From: Styela clava | Lineage: Eukaryota > Chordata > Ascidiacea > Stolidobranchia > Styelidae | Assembly (NCBI RefSeq): GCF_964204865.1 | Contig: NC_135251.1 | Location: forward strand, 9,300,001 to 9,364,000 | DNA length: 64,000 nt | Direction of reading: 5' to 3' | Shown here: positions 11,605-22,703 of the stretch, piece after piece | How the letters are laid out: every line of letters begins with the position of its first letter | How positions within the stretch are numbered: the first letter of the stretch is position 1 | Notes under the pieces: model-generated | Database searches by the model: none | Told to the model about the DNA's origin: nothing | What the model saw: the letters and a program-made list of their open reading frames with translations, nothing else | Made by a program: the position numbers and the translations under genes

Positions 11605-13390
11605 TTATCATACTTTCGATATAACAATTAAAATATACTCGCATTTCTAGGTAAATCAAAACGTTTATAAATCCAGTTTCGTAAATTGAAGCATTAAAAA
11701 TTTATTTTGTTTGATTCGCGGAAATATATATCTTAAATATAAGCGCTTCCAGAAGAACTCACTTATAAATTACTCATCACCCATCAGAAATATAGCAAAA
11801 GCTATCATTTCACAACTTTTGGCATTACATAATACTTTGCTCAAACCTTTTAATTAATCTAAATTTTAAAATAAATAAACTTGCAATATTTTGAAGTTCC
11901 GTCTTTGAAATAAACTGGTCATCATTCGCTTTCATTGGCATCATAGAGAGCCTACCATTGCTAAAATAGTGACGTCATATTTAGTTGATGGATAATAGTT
12001 GCTCTAACAGGTCATAGTTCATGCGTAGTTTAGTTGTCAAATCCCTATATCGTTAGTTTTCTAATCAAAGAGATGTTATCCACTGAAAGTGATATGAAAA
12101 ACATGACAAAAATCACGGGATTGAGTACTTATATGTTATAGTATATACTATACCTACAATCTTTAAAATATTCTTTGTATATTTGCTTTAGCCTGCAGTG
12201 ACGACAGCGATGATTTATGTCAACTCGAAACATTGTGCATACAAGTACGAATAAGGTACCTAACGTCAAGCTATAGATACGACGGCTTAATTCAGCATTA
12301 CGCATTACGATCTCATATTCAGAAATAGTTTTCGAAATTTGAAATGCTTGCGTCGATATCTACAGTTTACGGTATTCAACATACCACCGACCTGTTATAT
12401 GACTCATCGAACGGTATTGACGAGTTGAACTACGCCACATGAGAAGTTTCAAGATTTTGGAATATATCTCGCTACTTCAAATAAGGCGGCTAAAGACATT
12501 GTCACCTACAATGTTCATATACAACCCGACAATCGGCCCAGAGATTTTAACCAGCGTAGAAAACCTGTACATTTATGAACTAACGCGACGGTGCCCCCAT
12601 GTTTCTGACTCTATCGTGACAAGAATAAGTCTACGGGACATACATAGGCCCGGGATGTGCAAAAGACAATAATGAACTTCGAAATTTTCAAAAGCTTGAA
12701 TAACTCATCTAAGTGCTGTATTCGTATTATAATGAACTAAGCGTCAAATCCCCACTAAAATATTCTTAATTTAAACCTCGACCTTTCCTATTTTCGACTT
12801 GTGACGAACTATCGGTTCTACAATTCGTGATATGGCTAACAACACGTTTGGCATTGAGACTGTTGGCTTAAAAGTCTTATGCAGATATGACCTAATGTAG
12901 AAAAAATATTAATCATATCGTTGGTGGGATCATTACAAGTAACTTTAATTTCGTTTAGTCACTGCTGACAGAAAGCTGACGAGTTCGCACCATCCTGCCA
13001 AATACCATATAATATGGTGTTTAAAAATATTATTGGACGCGATGTGCAGTATGGATCGTTCTGCCAAATTCATGATATTGTTGTGAACAAACTGCTTTTC
13101 TCCTAAACAAATGATTCAGTCGTTTCAGACTTCCATTATTTGAATATGGATAAGCCTTTGAAAAGTCCATTACTTTTATTTCTTCACAAGTTTCATTTGA
13201 GACCCTCTATTCTGCTGTTTAATTTTCAGGCGTATTTTTCAGGTGTAACACACCGATTCGCCATCTCAGTGCCATGAATTTGAGAATTGCCCTCTTGTTG
13301 AATTAACAATGATAACAATTTAGGAAAATATTACGTAATGTAAATACACGTGAAAATTTTATCACAGATCAAGAGTCATAAATACATTTG
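11605..13390. other. No supported gene
   Basis: Short open stretches at 12,190-12,250 (Cys- and Asp-rich) and 12,439-12,672 are slightly more GC-rich than the surroundings. They lack recognisable domains or consistent splice phases. Extracellular PTP exons could be hidden here but I cannot identify them. Confidence 0.35.
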
Positions 13391-13768
13391 TGCATGTGTG
13401 TAACAAGACTCTCGAATCATTTGGAATATTTATCTTCACAGTCGCTACATCATCCTTGCTTTATGTCCTCACGGATTCACCGACGCAAAAGCGTATAAGA
13501 AGAATAAGTATAGTTAGTCCCGCAGAAACAAGATTTCATTATAAATTGGACATTTTCTGTTACTGCTTAAAATCATTCCATGTATTCGTTTATCCCATTA
13601 TACATTACGAAATTAACAAATCTCTGGCAACCCTTCCTAAAGTCTTTGCTTCTATGGTTATCCGCAACAAGGGATTCAAAATTCAGATTCACTTCTATAT
13701 CAAACTCACTAACAACAGGTTTCTTTATTTTAGAGAACCATGGTGAACTTATAACTCTAGGAAAGAAT

Positions 13769-13857
13769 ATCGGAATCGCTGATTATTATGATAGTCTGAG
13801 AACGGGTTCGCAGGAACCCCTGAATCGCAGCTCGGAATACAACTCAAGCCTTGCTAA
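13769..13857 (-). pseudogene. Probable relic of a PTP exon (PFSDY region)
   Basis: The minus strand aligns to the exon at 3,900-3,976. AAGGCTTGAGTTGTATT pairs with AAAGCTCGAGTAGTGTT, then a 13-base identical block ACCCGTTCTCAGA, then a TTC..ATAT block. The frame is broken by insertions, although NPFSDY can be read locally. The adjoining 13,734-13,790 resembles intron sequence near 3,031-3,143. Best read as a decayed duplicate of part of the PTP gene. Assessed by eye only. Confidence 0.4.
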
Positions 13858-14289
13858 TGCTTCCCGACTGACACGCTAATGAAATAGGTATAACACATAA
13901 TGTTAACGTGCAGTACGCTCGTTTATAATTACTTTAACTATTGATCCCCAGTTCGTGCCAGAACCATTAAAGTCGGCATTTGTTACTATTAGGCGTATCC
14001 TACTGCATGGCCTACGCGTAAGCGTAACTTATGCTACAATACCCGAGTTTACCCAAAGCAAACATACCAGGATTGAATAAATTCCTTGTGAATTCTTTGT
14101 GGCCAAAATTTTATTGCTCTGAAAATATTTTATTACTGCCTCGTCATGTCTGGACCAGAAATACCTTATTAACAACTTGGAATGACCTCAAGTCATAAAT
14201 TTTCAACCTTGTCGGTGCATCGAAATCCCAATAAATCATTCCATGAGGACATGGGGGTTCCCTGTCCCACTTGCTGGCTTTACATGTCT

Positions 14290-14515
14290 GAATTATACGA
14301 ATTATAAATTGGCATATACATATAAGCATACCTGATCCTGGCAAAACAAAATGATCTATGAGATGTAGCAAGTTTGATAATAGTGGCAAATCTAATATGT
14401 ATGTGAATATATGTAAACATTATACATATAATAATATAGTCTCTCGGACCTCGTAAACTTGTGGAATCCCTGGTTTGTATTGGATGAATCCTAGTGCGGC
14501 GCCACGGAACCACGG
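14290..14515 (+). mobile_element. Short hAT-like MITE (CAAGTTTAATAATAG family), copy 1
   Basis: Shares the AAAACAAAATGATCT, GTAGCAAGTTT and ATAATAGTG words and the closing GGAATCCCTGG segment with copies at 14.69 and 16.06 kb. The left end is not clear. Confidence 0.5.
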
Positions 14516-14687
14516 TTGCGAATCAATCTCCTAACTAATGCCACAAAGTAACGTATACATACTAAGTTATAATCCATGACAAAAAAAGCAAAACGTTCTC
14601 ATAGTATAACATTGCGCACCATTCATAAAATCCGTCAAGTACAATTCGACTCATGTTTATTTATTTTCCCACCTTTGGTACACAGAA

Positions 14688-14925
14688 GTGGTTTTCAACC
14701 TTTTAGGCGGAGCGGAACCCTATAAAATAGCTTAATTGTCTTTCCCCCCTGTGTTGTAATAACTATAAATATATATGAAAGCAAATCGAATACTGACAAA
14801 ATAAAATGATCTTTAATATGTAGCGAGTTTAATAATAGTGAAAGACTCAAATTTGAAACGTAACTGAGGCGCACCTGAACTGTACTGACAAAACCCTAGG
14901 GTGCGCGAACCTCAGTTAACAATTA
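14688..14925 (+). mobile_element. Short hAT-like MITE, copy 2
   Basis: Begins AGAAGTGGTTTTCAACCTTTT, a typical hAT-type end, and contains the same internal AGCGAGTTTAATAATAGTG words. The right end is decayed (GCGAACCTCAG). Confidence 0.6.
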
Positions 14926-15343
14926 CTGGGCGAAACTATTGATTACTGGTCCACAATATGACGGAAGCATTTGAGTAATTTAGCAAGCCGACAATCAGTT
15001 TCAAAATCAATATGTTGGACTTTACTTCTGAACTGACCTGTTCTATACACACTAAAACTGAAAACTCATTTCCCATTCGGTATACAGCCAGACTTCATTA
15101 TTTTATTTTATAATAATTACAATAACGCTAGCAAATATGAAACTATTGACGAATAGCCGGAATCAGACGAAGTGGCGATTTTTCATTTCCTCTAAAATTA
15201 ATAGCTACTCAAATATCAGTCTATTGGATTCAAGAGCGTTGCTACATACTAACACAAATGTATTTTTATAACGTTTCTTCCGACCGATGTAAGAGATTTT
15301 CATTCGAGCATATACAACTATATGATGTGATGGTCATCTTTAT

Positions 15344-15410
15344 TCTTGCTACAGCATCCTTGCATTAAACGCATACGGATCCCACTGCGTCAAAGCATAG
15401 AACAAGGAAA
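15344..15410 (+). repeat. Dispersed repeat CTTGCTACAGCATCCTTGCA, copy 2
   Basis: Shares the same two word blocks with 3,523-3,600, separated by the same short distance. Confidence 0.5.
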
Positions 15411-16059
15411 ATTAGTTATAGTCTCGTGTAACTTCAACTGATAATTACATATTAGCTTGTCTTGAGATACGTTCAGATTGAAGCATAAAAAAAAGCATAG
15501 TAAATAGTGAAACTGCGCTGAATCTGCTAAAATCTCGGAAACAGAAAGATATTTTTTACACCTCTGGGTGCCAATTATGCTGACAATGCCGAGATGTAGT
15601 ATAGAAATCGATACCAATGCGATATTAACCGAGAACATGTCTACATAGCATAATACGATTCTTACTATTCGTCTTTACATATTACTCATCGCATTGGTAG
15701 GATAAAAAGTCAGTTACTACTATCCTGGGATCTCCATGCCAGCTCATGTTAGGGTAAGATAATTTGCATTTAGGTTTATCTCAGAGAATGATCGGACACA
15801 ACCTCATCCCAACCAAATTCACGATAGTGGCGGAACAATAAAACACGTTTAATCTCTGGTACTTCTCTACTCTATTATTTCCTACGACTTCTCTAATGTT
15901 AGTTCCATTGGGACAACGCAGATTTCATATCGATTTTTATGTCAAAATTGGGAACAAAAAAGAGTATTTGAAAGAGAATCTGTCACAAACGTCAAACTTA
16001 ATTTGGAACTATACAGACGGCTTAAATTTTTGCGTTCAAATATTGTTGCTGTAGCGTGT

Positions 16060-16387
16060 AGAGAAGTGGTTTTCAACCTTTTAGATATGGTGGAACACCA
16101 ATAAAATAGTATAATGTTCTCAATTCTTTTTCCTGAATGTATATAAAAGCAAATCTAATACTGGATAAACAAAATGAACTCCAAGGTGTAGCAAGTTTAA
16201 TAATAAGGACAAATCTAATACGTATTCGATTGCAATTAAATCTTTAATAATAGTGACAAATCTAAAACGTATTCGATTATATTTAATAAACAATATACAT
16301 GTAATATTATAGACTCTCGTATTTGAAAGTAAACTTGCGGAACCCCTGGACTATACTGACGGGACCTTGGTTGAAAAGCACTTCTCT
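16060..16387 (+). mobile_element. Short hAT-like MITE, copy 3, both ends present
   Basis: Terminal inverted repeats AGAGAAGTGGTTTTCAACC and AGAGAAGTGCTTTTCAACC differ at one position. The interior has an AATAATAGTGACAAATCTAA block present about twice. No transposase. No convincing target duplication was found. Confidence 0.75.
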
Positions 16388-16639
16388 GTACACATCGATT
16401 TAATAAAACGTTGTTCGTTATTTCGTCATAATTCGTGAGGGTAATGTTATTATTACGATGGATTTTTGAATGATGGCGATCCGGTTGCACAAGCATGAAT
16501 GTGGACGACATTTATATACTTTCAACGGTTGAAGCCAATTTAAATTGTCGTGACACATAAGTTGCATTTTTAATTGTTCGTAATAGTGTACAAATTGAGG
16601 AAACAATTGATTTGTAATTGTCGGATTATGATGCAATAA

Positions 16640-17309
16640 AAATTGAAGTATAAAATGGGAAAGAAATTAAAAAGAGTTCTATACCAGCCGAAGTGAACGG
16701 AAACCGTGGTTTTGATATAGAATCAAAAACTACGCTTTGTGACAAATCAAATCGATTGTTAGAAGCAAATTTACAATTATAAGATTCCCATAAGGCTGAT
16801 GTATCGATTAACGATGCGAAAGAGACACATTAAATCCTCGTCTAATAATTGATGCTAAGGCGACTGTCTGTAATGGGAAATGCGCCATAACTTTGTTGTA
16901 AGAAAATTCTCACAAAGCATGTTCTTTTGCAGTCACTTAAAGGCATAGATACGGACAAACACTGAAATGCCAAGAGCTGTTGAGGCTACAAAGGAAATGC
17001 ATGGTCTTAACGGGTATTTTCTTGGAGTCTGAAACAAATTCATATAACAAAGAGACCCGCAACGGGCATTTCAGATGTGTTGCGGTCCTACTGAGATACC
17101 TGAGTTCATGGCCGTAGTTAGTTGAGTGCTACGTCTACGTGCCTAATGATACACTGTGACGTCATAAAAAGCATCGTTAGACTGATTATAGACTTAATAA
17201 TCTCTATCGATTGAAATTTTTTTGCTAATTTTAGTTCAATACGTTTGTTAGAATATAATTGAACCAAACCGTGACATTTTATTTTTAGAGATGAAGATTG
17301 TGCAAGAAA
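16640..17309. other. No gene or clear repeat seen
   Basis: Unique-looking AT-rich sequence. No open frame with family motifs and no terminal inverted repeats were noticed. Confidence 0.4.
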
Positions 17310-17905
17310 ATCAGGAAATTTCCCAAGATTACTTGCATTAAATATATTGTATGTTCAGTCTTAGTATATGTAAAATAAAAACGATTCGAACTTCATTAAA
17401 ATTCGAAGACTTTGCTAATTCATGAAAATAATGCCAATGGTCCGTTCAGATCTGAACAATACTGGTATTTTTGCAACATATTAGTTTACAACAGAAACAT
17501 AATGTTTATCAGTACAGATCCTTATATTAGACCAAAATGAATCATGAAACACAATGCGACTTGAGAAAGCCCGAAGTTGAATTCATTGTCCGAAGACCTC
17601 CCAGACCCCCCATTTCACAAGATTGCTTGCTTTAAATATACTGTGTGTTCGGTCTTAATGTATATATATGTAAAAAAAAATTAGCTAGCTCATGAAACTT
17701 CGAAGACTTTGCCATTTCATGGAGATAATGCCAATGATCCGTTCAGGTTTAGACAATATTTTGGAAAATAATAGCAGAGCATTATCTTGAGCGAAAATGT
17801 GAAAAGGCATCGCAGAAATAAATTATAAAACTTAATACGTTTTGAGAGAAGCGCGATGTTGCAATCATTGTCCAACGACTCCCCGCGTTACCTGAATATG
17901 CCTTT
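17310..17905 (+). repeat. Degenerate tandem duplication, unit about 300 bp
   Basis: Unit 1 (17,310-17,615) and unit 2 (17,616-17,905) share AAGATT.CTTGC, TTCGAAGACTTTGC, CATG..ATAATGCCAATG, TCCGTTCAG and ATTGTCC in the same order and spacing. No coding signal. Confidence 0.65.
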
Positions 17906-18358
17906 AATGGACCCCGTGAAATGTGGACTGTTGATATAGAAACTACTTTTCTTCATTCTCTACCATTACCTACACTCCTACAGCGAACCGTGGACCTGAT
18001 TCACAGCTTCCATCTGACTAACGCACGCAGTTGAACTCCAGCGGTGAAAAGCCGCGGACTATACCTCTTCGTTACTTGGTAAAAAGTCACTTTTCAACCT
18101 GCAATTATCCGGCATCGAGTTATAGACCTATTAAATTTTCTCGTGATGGACCCTAGTAATATATTATATAAAGGGTAATTTAATGTAGGAAAGTAAGCCG
18201 GTGATTTAGGTATTTATATTAGATACTTGATACCACTTGAATTAACGTATGAGTGCTTCATTTGAGTGTACTTTGCAAAACAATCGTAAAAACTACCGAT
18301 ATTTTGTAGTAAACACCAATTTTAGACTCGTGTTACCTAATCCCATGCGCTACATAGA

Positions 18359-18448
18359 CTGGTAACCGGACAATGGGCCGTGGGTTGCCATATGATCAAG
18401 TCGTCCTATCTCTTTTCTCTCCATCGGGATAAATTTGAAAATCCCACT
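18359..18448 (+). mobile_element. SINE 3' end fragment
   Basis: GGTAACCGGAC, GCCATATGAT, GTCGTCCTATC and CGGGATAAATTTGAAAATCC line up in order with the SINE 3' body at 34.7 kb. The head is missing. Confidence 0.5.
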
Positions 18449-18449
18449 T

Positions 18450-20400
18450 GGGTATCACTTCCTAAAATATTTTTGGGATTTCCCACAATCCAATTTCATT
18501 CCCGTAATCTCATTTATTTATCAAGATATACCATATTTTTATCATATATCCATTAGGCAAGACTAAATTATGAGCAAGGTAAACGTTTTTTTGAAAAATA
18601 CAATAAATGGAGTACTCAAACACTCACACAAAGCATATCTTGATGTGATTATAGAAGCTTTCAAATATTATAATAAAACAAAAGTGCTATTTGGAAGTCA
18701 AACACATTAAATGTGTGAGTTAGGTAAAACCAAGGACATTCGTAACGACAGTGTGAAATAATACTAGGTGCATTTTGCTCCGAAAACGTCTCTATACGAT
18801 CATCCACCTTCTGGGAAGGAACCACTATAGTCTGGGAGGACTGGAACCTCTCCGGTTCCGAATTGCAACCCTGGGTGATAGAGCCGGCATGAGATTGGAA
18901 CCCGGCATTTTTAACCTCCAATATTCAAATAGGTACGTTTAGCTAGCGCTAAACCAAATAGGTACATCTAGCTAACCATCATCGTGCACACATGCCACTT
19001 CTGACTATTTCTTCAATGCTATTTAGAAAAGCGTCTTGTCATGTACTTCGTACTTTCCAGTCTATGAGTAATAAAGCCTTCCAAAAGACCATTAAAATTC
19101 GTTTTACCTTACTCCAGGTATAGCCACGTTTAGACTGACGCAGAAACTGAACAGATCATTTGAAATATTGCATTTTAACGTTTATATACCATTCTGTAAG
19201 AAGATGGAACAAAAATATGATTTTCTAACACTCTAGCTAAATCTCACCTTCACATCATTACAATTCATAAAAGCATTGTTTCATGTACTTGTTTCATGCG
19301 TCCCAGGCTAGGCGTAGTCAGGACCAAATGCCCATTTAAATTTATTGCACCCTTATCTTCATATAACCACATTAATAAAGCCTCGGTTACTAAAAAAATA
19401 AATTCTACCTATTTCAACGCTTATTTGCTATTGCGTTAAAATATAAAACAAAGACATTAGCTTACCAAATGCTACCAACATAATTAAGCCTTGTTTTATC
19501 CAATTTATGATCAACGTATAACCCGTCACATCCTACCTTTTGCCTTGGTTTACGTAAACATTTAGCCATGACCTGTCTCAGGGATGCCGTACATAAAACA
19601 ACGCATCGGTATGTTTACTATCTTTATTGAGTGACAAAGAAATTGGCTTCTCTAACTATATAGGCTAATTCTTATTTCCTCCCACTTTGGGTCATTACAT
19701 ACTACCTAACTTGAACGTATTTAGTCTTGGTTTACGCAGACCATTCGCCGTGTCCTGACTGTGAGTTAAGGTACGCGTTGATACACAATCATCTTTATTG
19801 CCAAGAATCTTATAATATCCTAACTAGCTTTCAAATATAGGAATGAATCTTGACAGATTTACTACCGTAAAACCTCAACACAGAAACCGCGCGTTGATTT
19901 TTGCAAGCCACAGAGCATGTTATAGTAGTAGTCAGCTCAACAGACCGTGATAGCGGAAACTGTCTGAATGATACGCATGCCGAGCCATTGAAATAGCTGA
20001 CGTCATTTCTTGTCGGTCGGAAATTGATACTACTGTGTGACACTGCTGAAAGACGCATAAACGAAACGTAATATTTAATAATATTTAAAAAGCGTACCGC
20101 GACCCCCGCGCAAGAATTCATTGTCCATTTATGATCTGTGTTCAATCGTGCGTAAATCTATGTGAAAATGTCACACAACCTGTCGCGTCGACCCTCAAAC
20201 CAATATAATGCATTGGCAATTTGGCTATCGTTCGACTCTATCTTGGTTAAGTTATAATTTACGCCTGAATGTCGTGTTCAGGTATATTCTGTATTATGTT
20301 GTAAACAAAACCTACCTCAGCCTGTCTCTTCTATCTCGACGCAATTTTTTCACCCATCTAGGTTATGATAAGTACATTGCTCAAGAATATTCATGCTGGT
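18450..20400. other. No supported gene; decayed duplications
   Basis: 19,510-19,640 and 19,683-19,805 share CTTGGTTTACG..CA, CC.TGTC, GTAC and ATCTTTATTG blocks, so a block of about 150 bp is duplicated. Open frames on the minus strand at 18.7-18.9 and 19.8-20.1 kb show no domain. Confidence 0.4.
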
Positions 20401-20408
20401 TTCTTGAA

Positions 20409-20585
20409 CATTTGAACCCGTAATTTGAACCCACGACAATTGCACCTGCATACTATTGCACCTATGGAATTTTTTTTCCGGATATTTGAACCCATACTAA
20501 CCCTATCCCATGGATTTTAGCACCCGCATATAGATTGAACTCGCGGATATACGGGTGCAAATGTATGGGTTCAAATGTATGGTCA
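20409..20585 (-). repeat. Second copy of the GGGTGCAAAT repeat
   Basis: Reverse-orientation copy of the element at 1,765-1,972. The order of blocks is the same, including the CCCATGGATTTTAGCACC region, with scattered substitutions. Confidence 0.65.
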
Positions 20586-22617
20586 CCATTCATGCTTAAT
20601 CATGTATTCTGTTGCAAGTGAATGTCACTAAACCTGTCTCTTGGAGATTGGCATTCACTATCCTTTTTGCATTATCATTCTACGTCACATTTCAAAAATA
20701 TACACGGCATTCAAGCATATGCAATGCAATGTATATTTTTAAATAAGTTATTCAAGCCAAATAATAGTGATGCTATGATTTAGCAATGTATCCTAAGTAG
20801 ATCAATTGCTGTTTATATTGCTAATCTATCTTTATTGCAATTGCTATCTCATATCGCATTCTCAACAACGCGCTTTTAGACTGAGTCTGAATATCAGATC
20901 CCATGAAACAAACAGTAAAGGCTAGAATTGAGTGCTATCATTTATGCAGGGGTTTGATGGTCGCCAAACGGATAGATGGAGTGACTTGGATCAACGTGCT
21001 ATCTATTACCATCACACGTGCGCTCATTCGTAGATACCGGGTTTTCCTATTTACTTTAAAACGATAGTTAAGTTTCTGTGCATTTTCAACTTTGCGCATC
21101 GAATGCTCAAAGCATTTCGAAATACCCGACGAAACTGTATCCGCGATTCCACCTTTAATGAGCTTTGTTTTATTGGTGGACCTCACCTCGGGGGTGTGGC
21201 ATTTACAAGGCATCTCACAAACAAAGGATGTTTGCTAGTGTGGACTATAAACAGACTTTAAAGGTTTTATTATCAAAACTCAGCAGTGAATAATATTTTG
21301 AGTATTTAAGGGTATTGTTTGATTAATTGGGTTACGAGAGACCACATCCCTATCCCCCCCTCTGTGCCTTTGCGCATGTGCATGCCTATACACGTATATA
21401 TAATGTAATGATGCTGTAGCAAGAATAAAAATGATTCTATTTGAATTAAGGGTCTCCTCTGCACATTACCACTAATATATGCCTTTGCGTGCTAGTATAT
21501 GCGCCACCGCTATGCTTTGCGCTGTGGATTCGAATAATGCAAGGATGTTCAAGTAAGAATAAACATTACTATTCTAAAGTATGTTGTTAAAATTAATCGT
21601 GCATTTACAGCGCTTCCTCTTGTATCTATATTAACAAATTAGCCATATAGCTTGTTACCGGAGAGTGAGCCGGTCCAATATTGGGTGGCTTAGTCTTATT
21701 CTGGTATGTTTTGGAAGGAGACATACATAATGAATACCACACACGTAGATTGCTACAAGATAAAACTCCTTTTGCATTGTCTAAGAATTTAAACCAATGG
21801 TTCTCAGCCGTCGATCGACTCAGCTTCTTTCTCTGGTTTTGAATCCTATCAACCGACTTTGTAAAAATATAAGATAAACATCTGTCTGAATTAAACGTTT
21901 TGTCGGTTTTAGTTGGTATTATAATACAATTGTATAAATTTATTGAAAAATCTATTCCAGCAAAATAATAATATAATCTTTCTTCTAATTTGTATTGCTT
22001 GTTGCATTATTTAATTCTGGGCATTCTAAACCAGATACGAGATTTAAATGTTTTAAAGTATTTATGCATTAAAAAAGCTATGGCTCCTCGTGACTGGTAA
22101 GTCTACACCTATCATAAGTATATTCAATTGAACAGCAACAAAATATATAAGAACGACACACCGCCAATGCTTTGAACCAAATGAATCAAAACGTTGAAAG
22201 CTGTTCTATTTCACTATATTTTAGCAGCATAACCGCGGCCTAATCGATAACTGCACCGTCTGGCAGAACTTTAAAATCATATTAAGAAATCCCGGGTGCT
22301 GCATATTTAATTGGCTGAGGCTGTCTCAATTGTCTGCACTAAACTAAGCCTGAGACATGTGCGAGCCATGTCAAGACATCGCGATGCAAACAACAATCAA
22401 GGTTGAATCGCAATTAATATTACGATAAAACTTTATTGTGATGATAACGCATGTCAGAGCCTGTGCAAGCGAACCATGTTTGCTCAATGTAATGATCTGA
22501 TAAGGATAATATTACACAAAACCTGGCCGCCATGCAATACCACGTGAGCATGTCAGTCTGTTAAAATTAATTTTCGTGCGATATTTTTGGTGACATCATT
22601 CGCATTGTTTGTTTATT
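20586..22617. other. No supported gene
   Basis: A minus-strand open frame of 91 codons at 20,938-21,213 is noticeably more GC-rich and lacks low-complexity bias, but I recognise no family. The rest is AT-rich with one dispersed-repeat copy (21,405-21,570). Confidence 0.35.
21405..21570 (-). repeat. Dispersed repeat, copy 3, split
   Basis: Reverse-orientation words GATGCTGTAGCAAGAATAAA and AATGCAAGGATG are separated by about 110 bp that include CTATGCTTTGCGC. This suggests an inserted or expanded version of the same repeat. Confidence 0.4.
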
Positions 22618-22703
22618 ACGTCATTCATAATATTTACAAATCTGATATTATCGTACTATGACGTAATTCATAATATTTACAAGTCTGACATTATCGTGCC
22701 CTG
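22618..22703 (+). repeat. 43-bp tandem repeat, two copies
   Basis: Copies 22,618-22,660 and 22,661-22,703 share ACGT.ATTCATAATATTTAC and CTGA.ATTATCGT. Each copy carries a CRE-like TACGTCA or TGACGTAA word. Confidence 0.75.

Noticed and set aside
12439-12672. 77-codon plus-strand frame considered as an extracellular domain exon
   Set aside because: It has no Cys or Trp pattern of fibronectin or immunoglobulin domains and lies on the strand opposite to the phosphatase.
13390-13879. Two overlapping plus-strand frames and a similar plus-strand stretch at 3,031-3,143, first read as paralogous C-terminal exons
   Set aside because: The two copies differ by a 7-base indel that breaks the shared frame, and the similarity extends across the supposed splice site. 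The minus strand matches a phosphatase exon instead.
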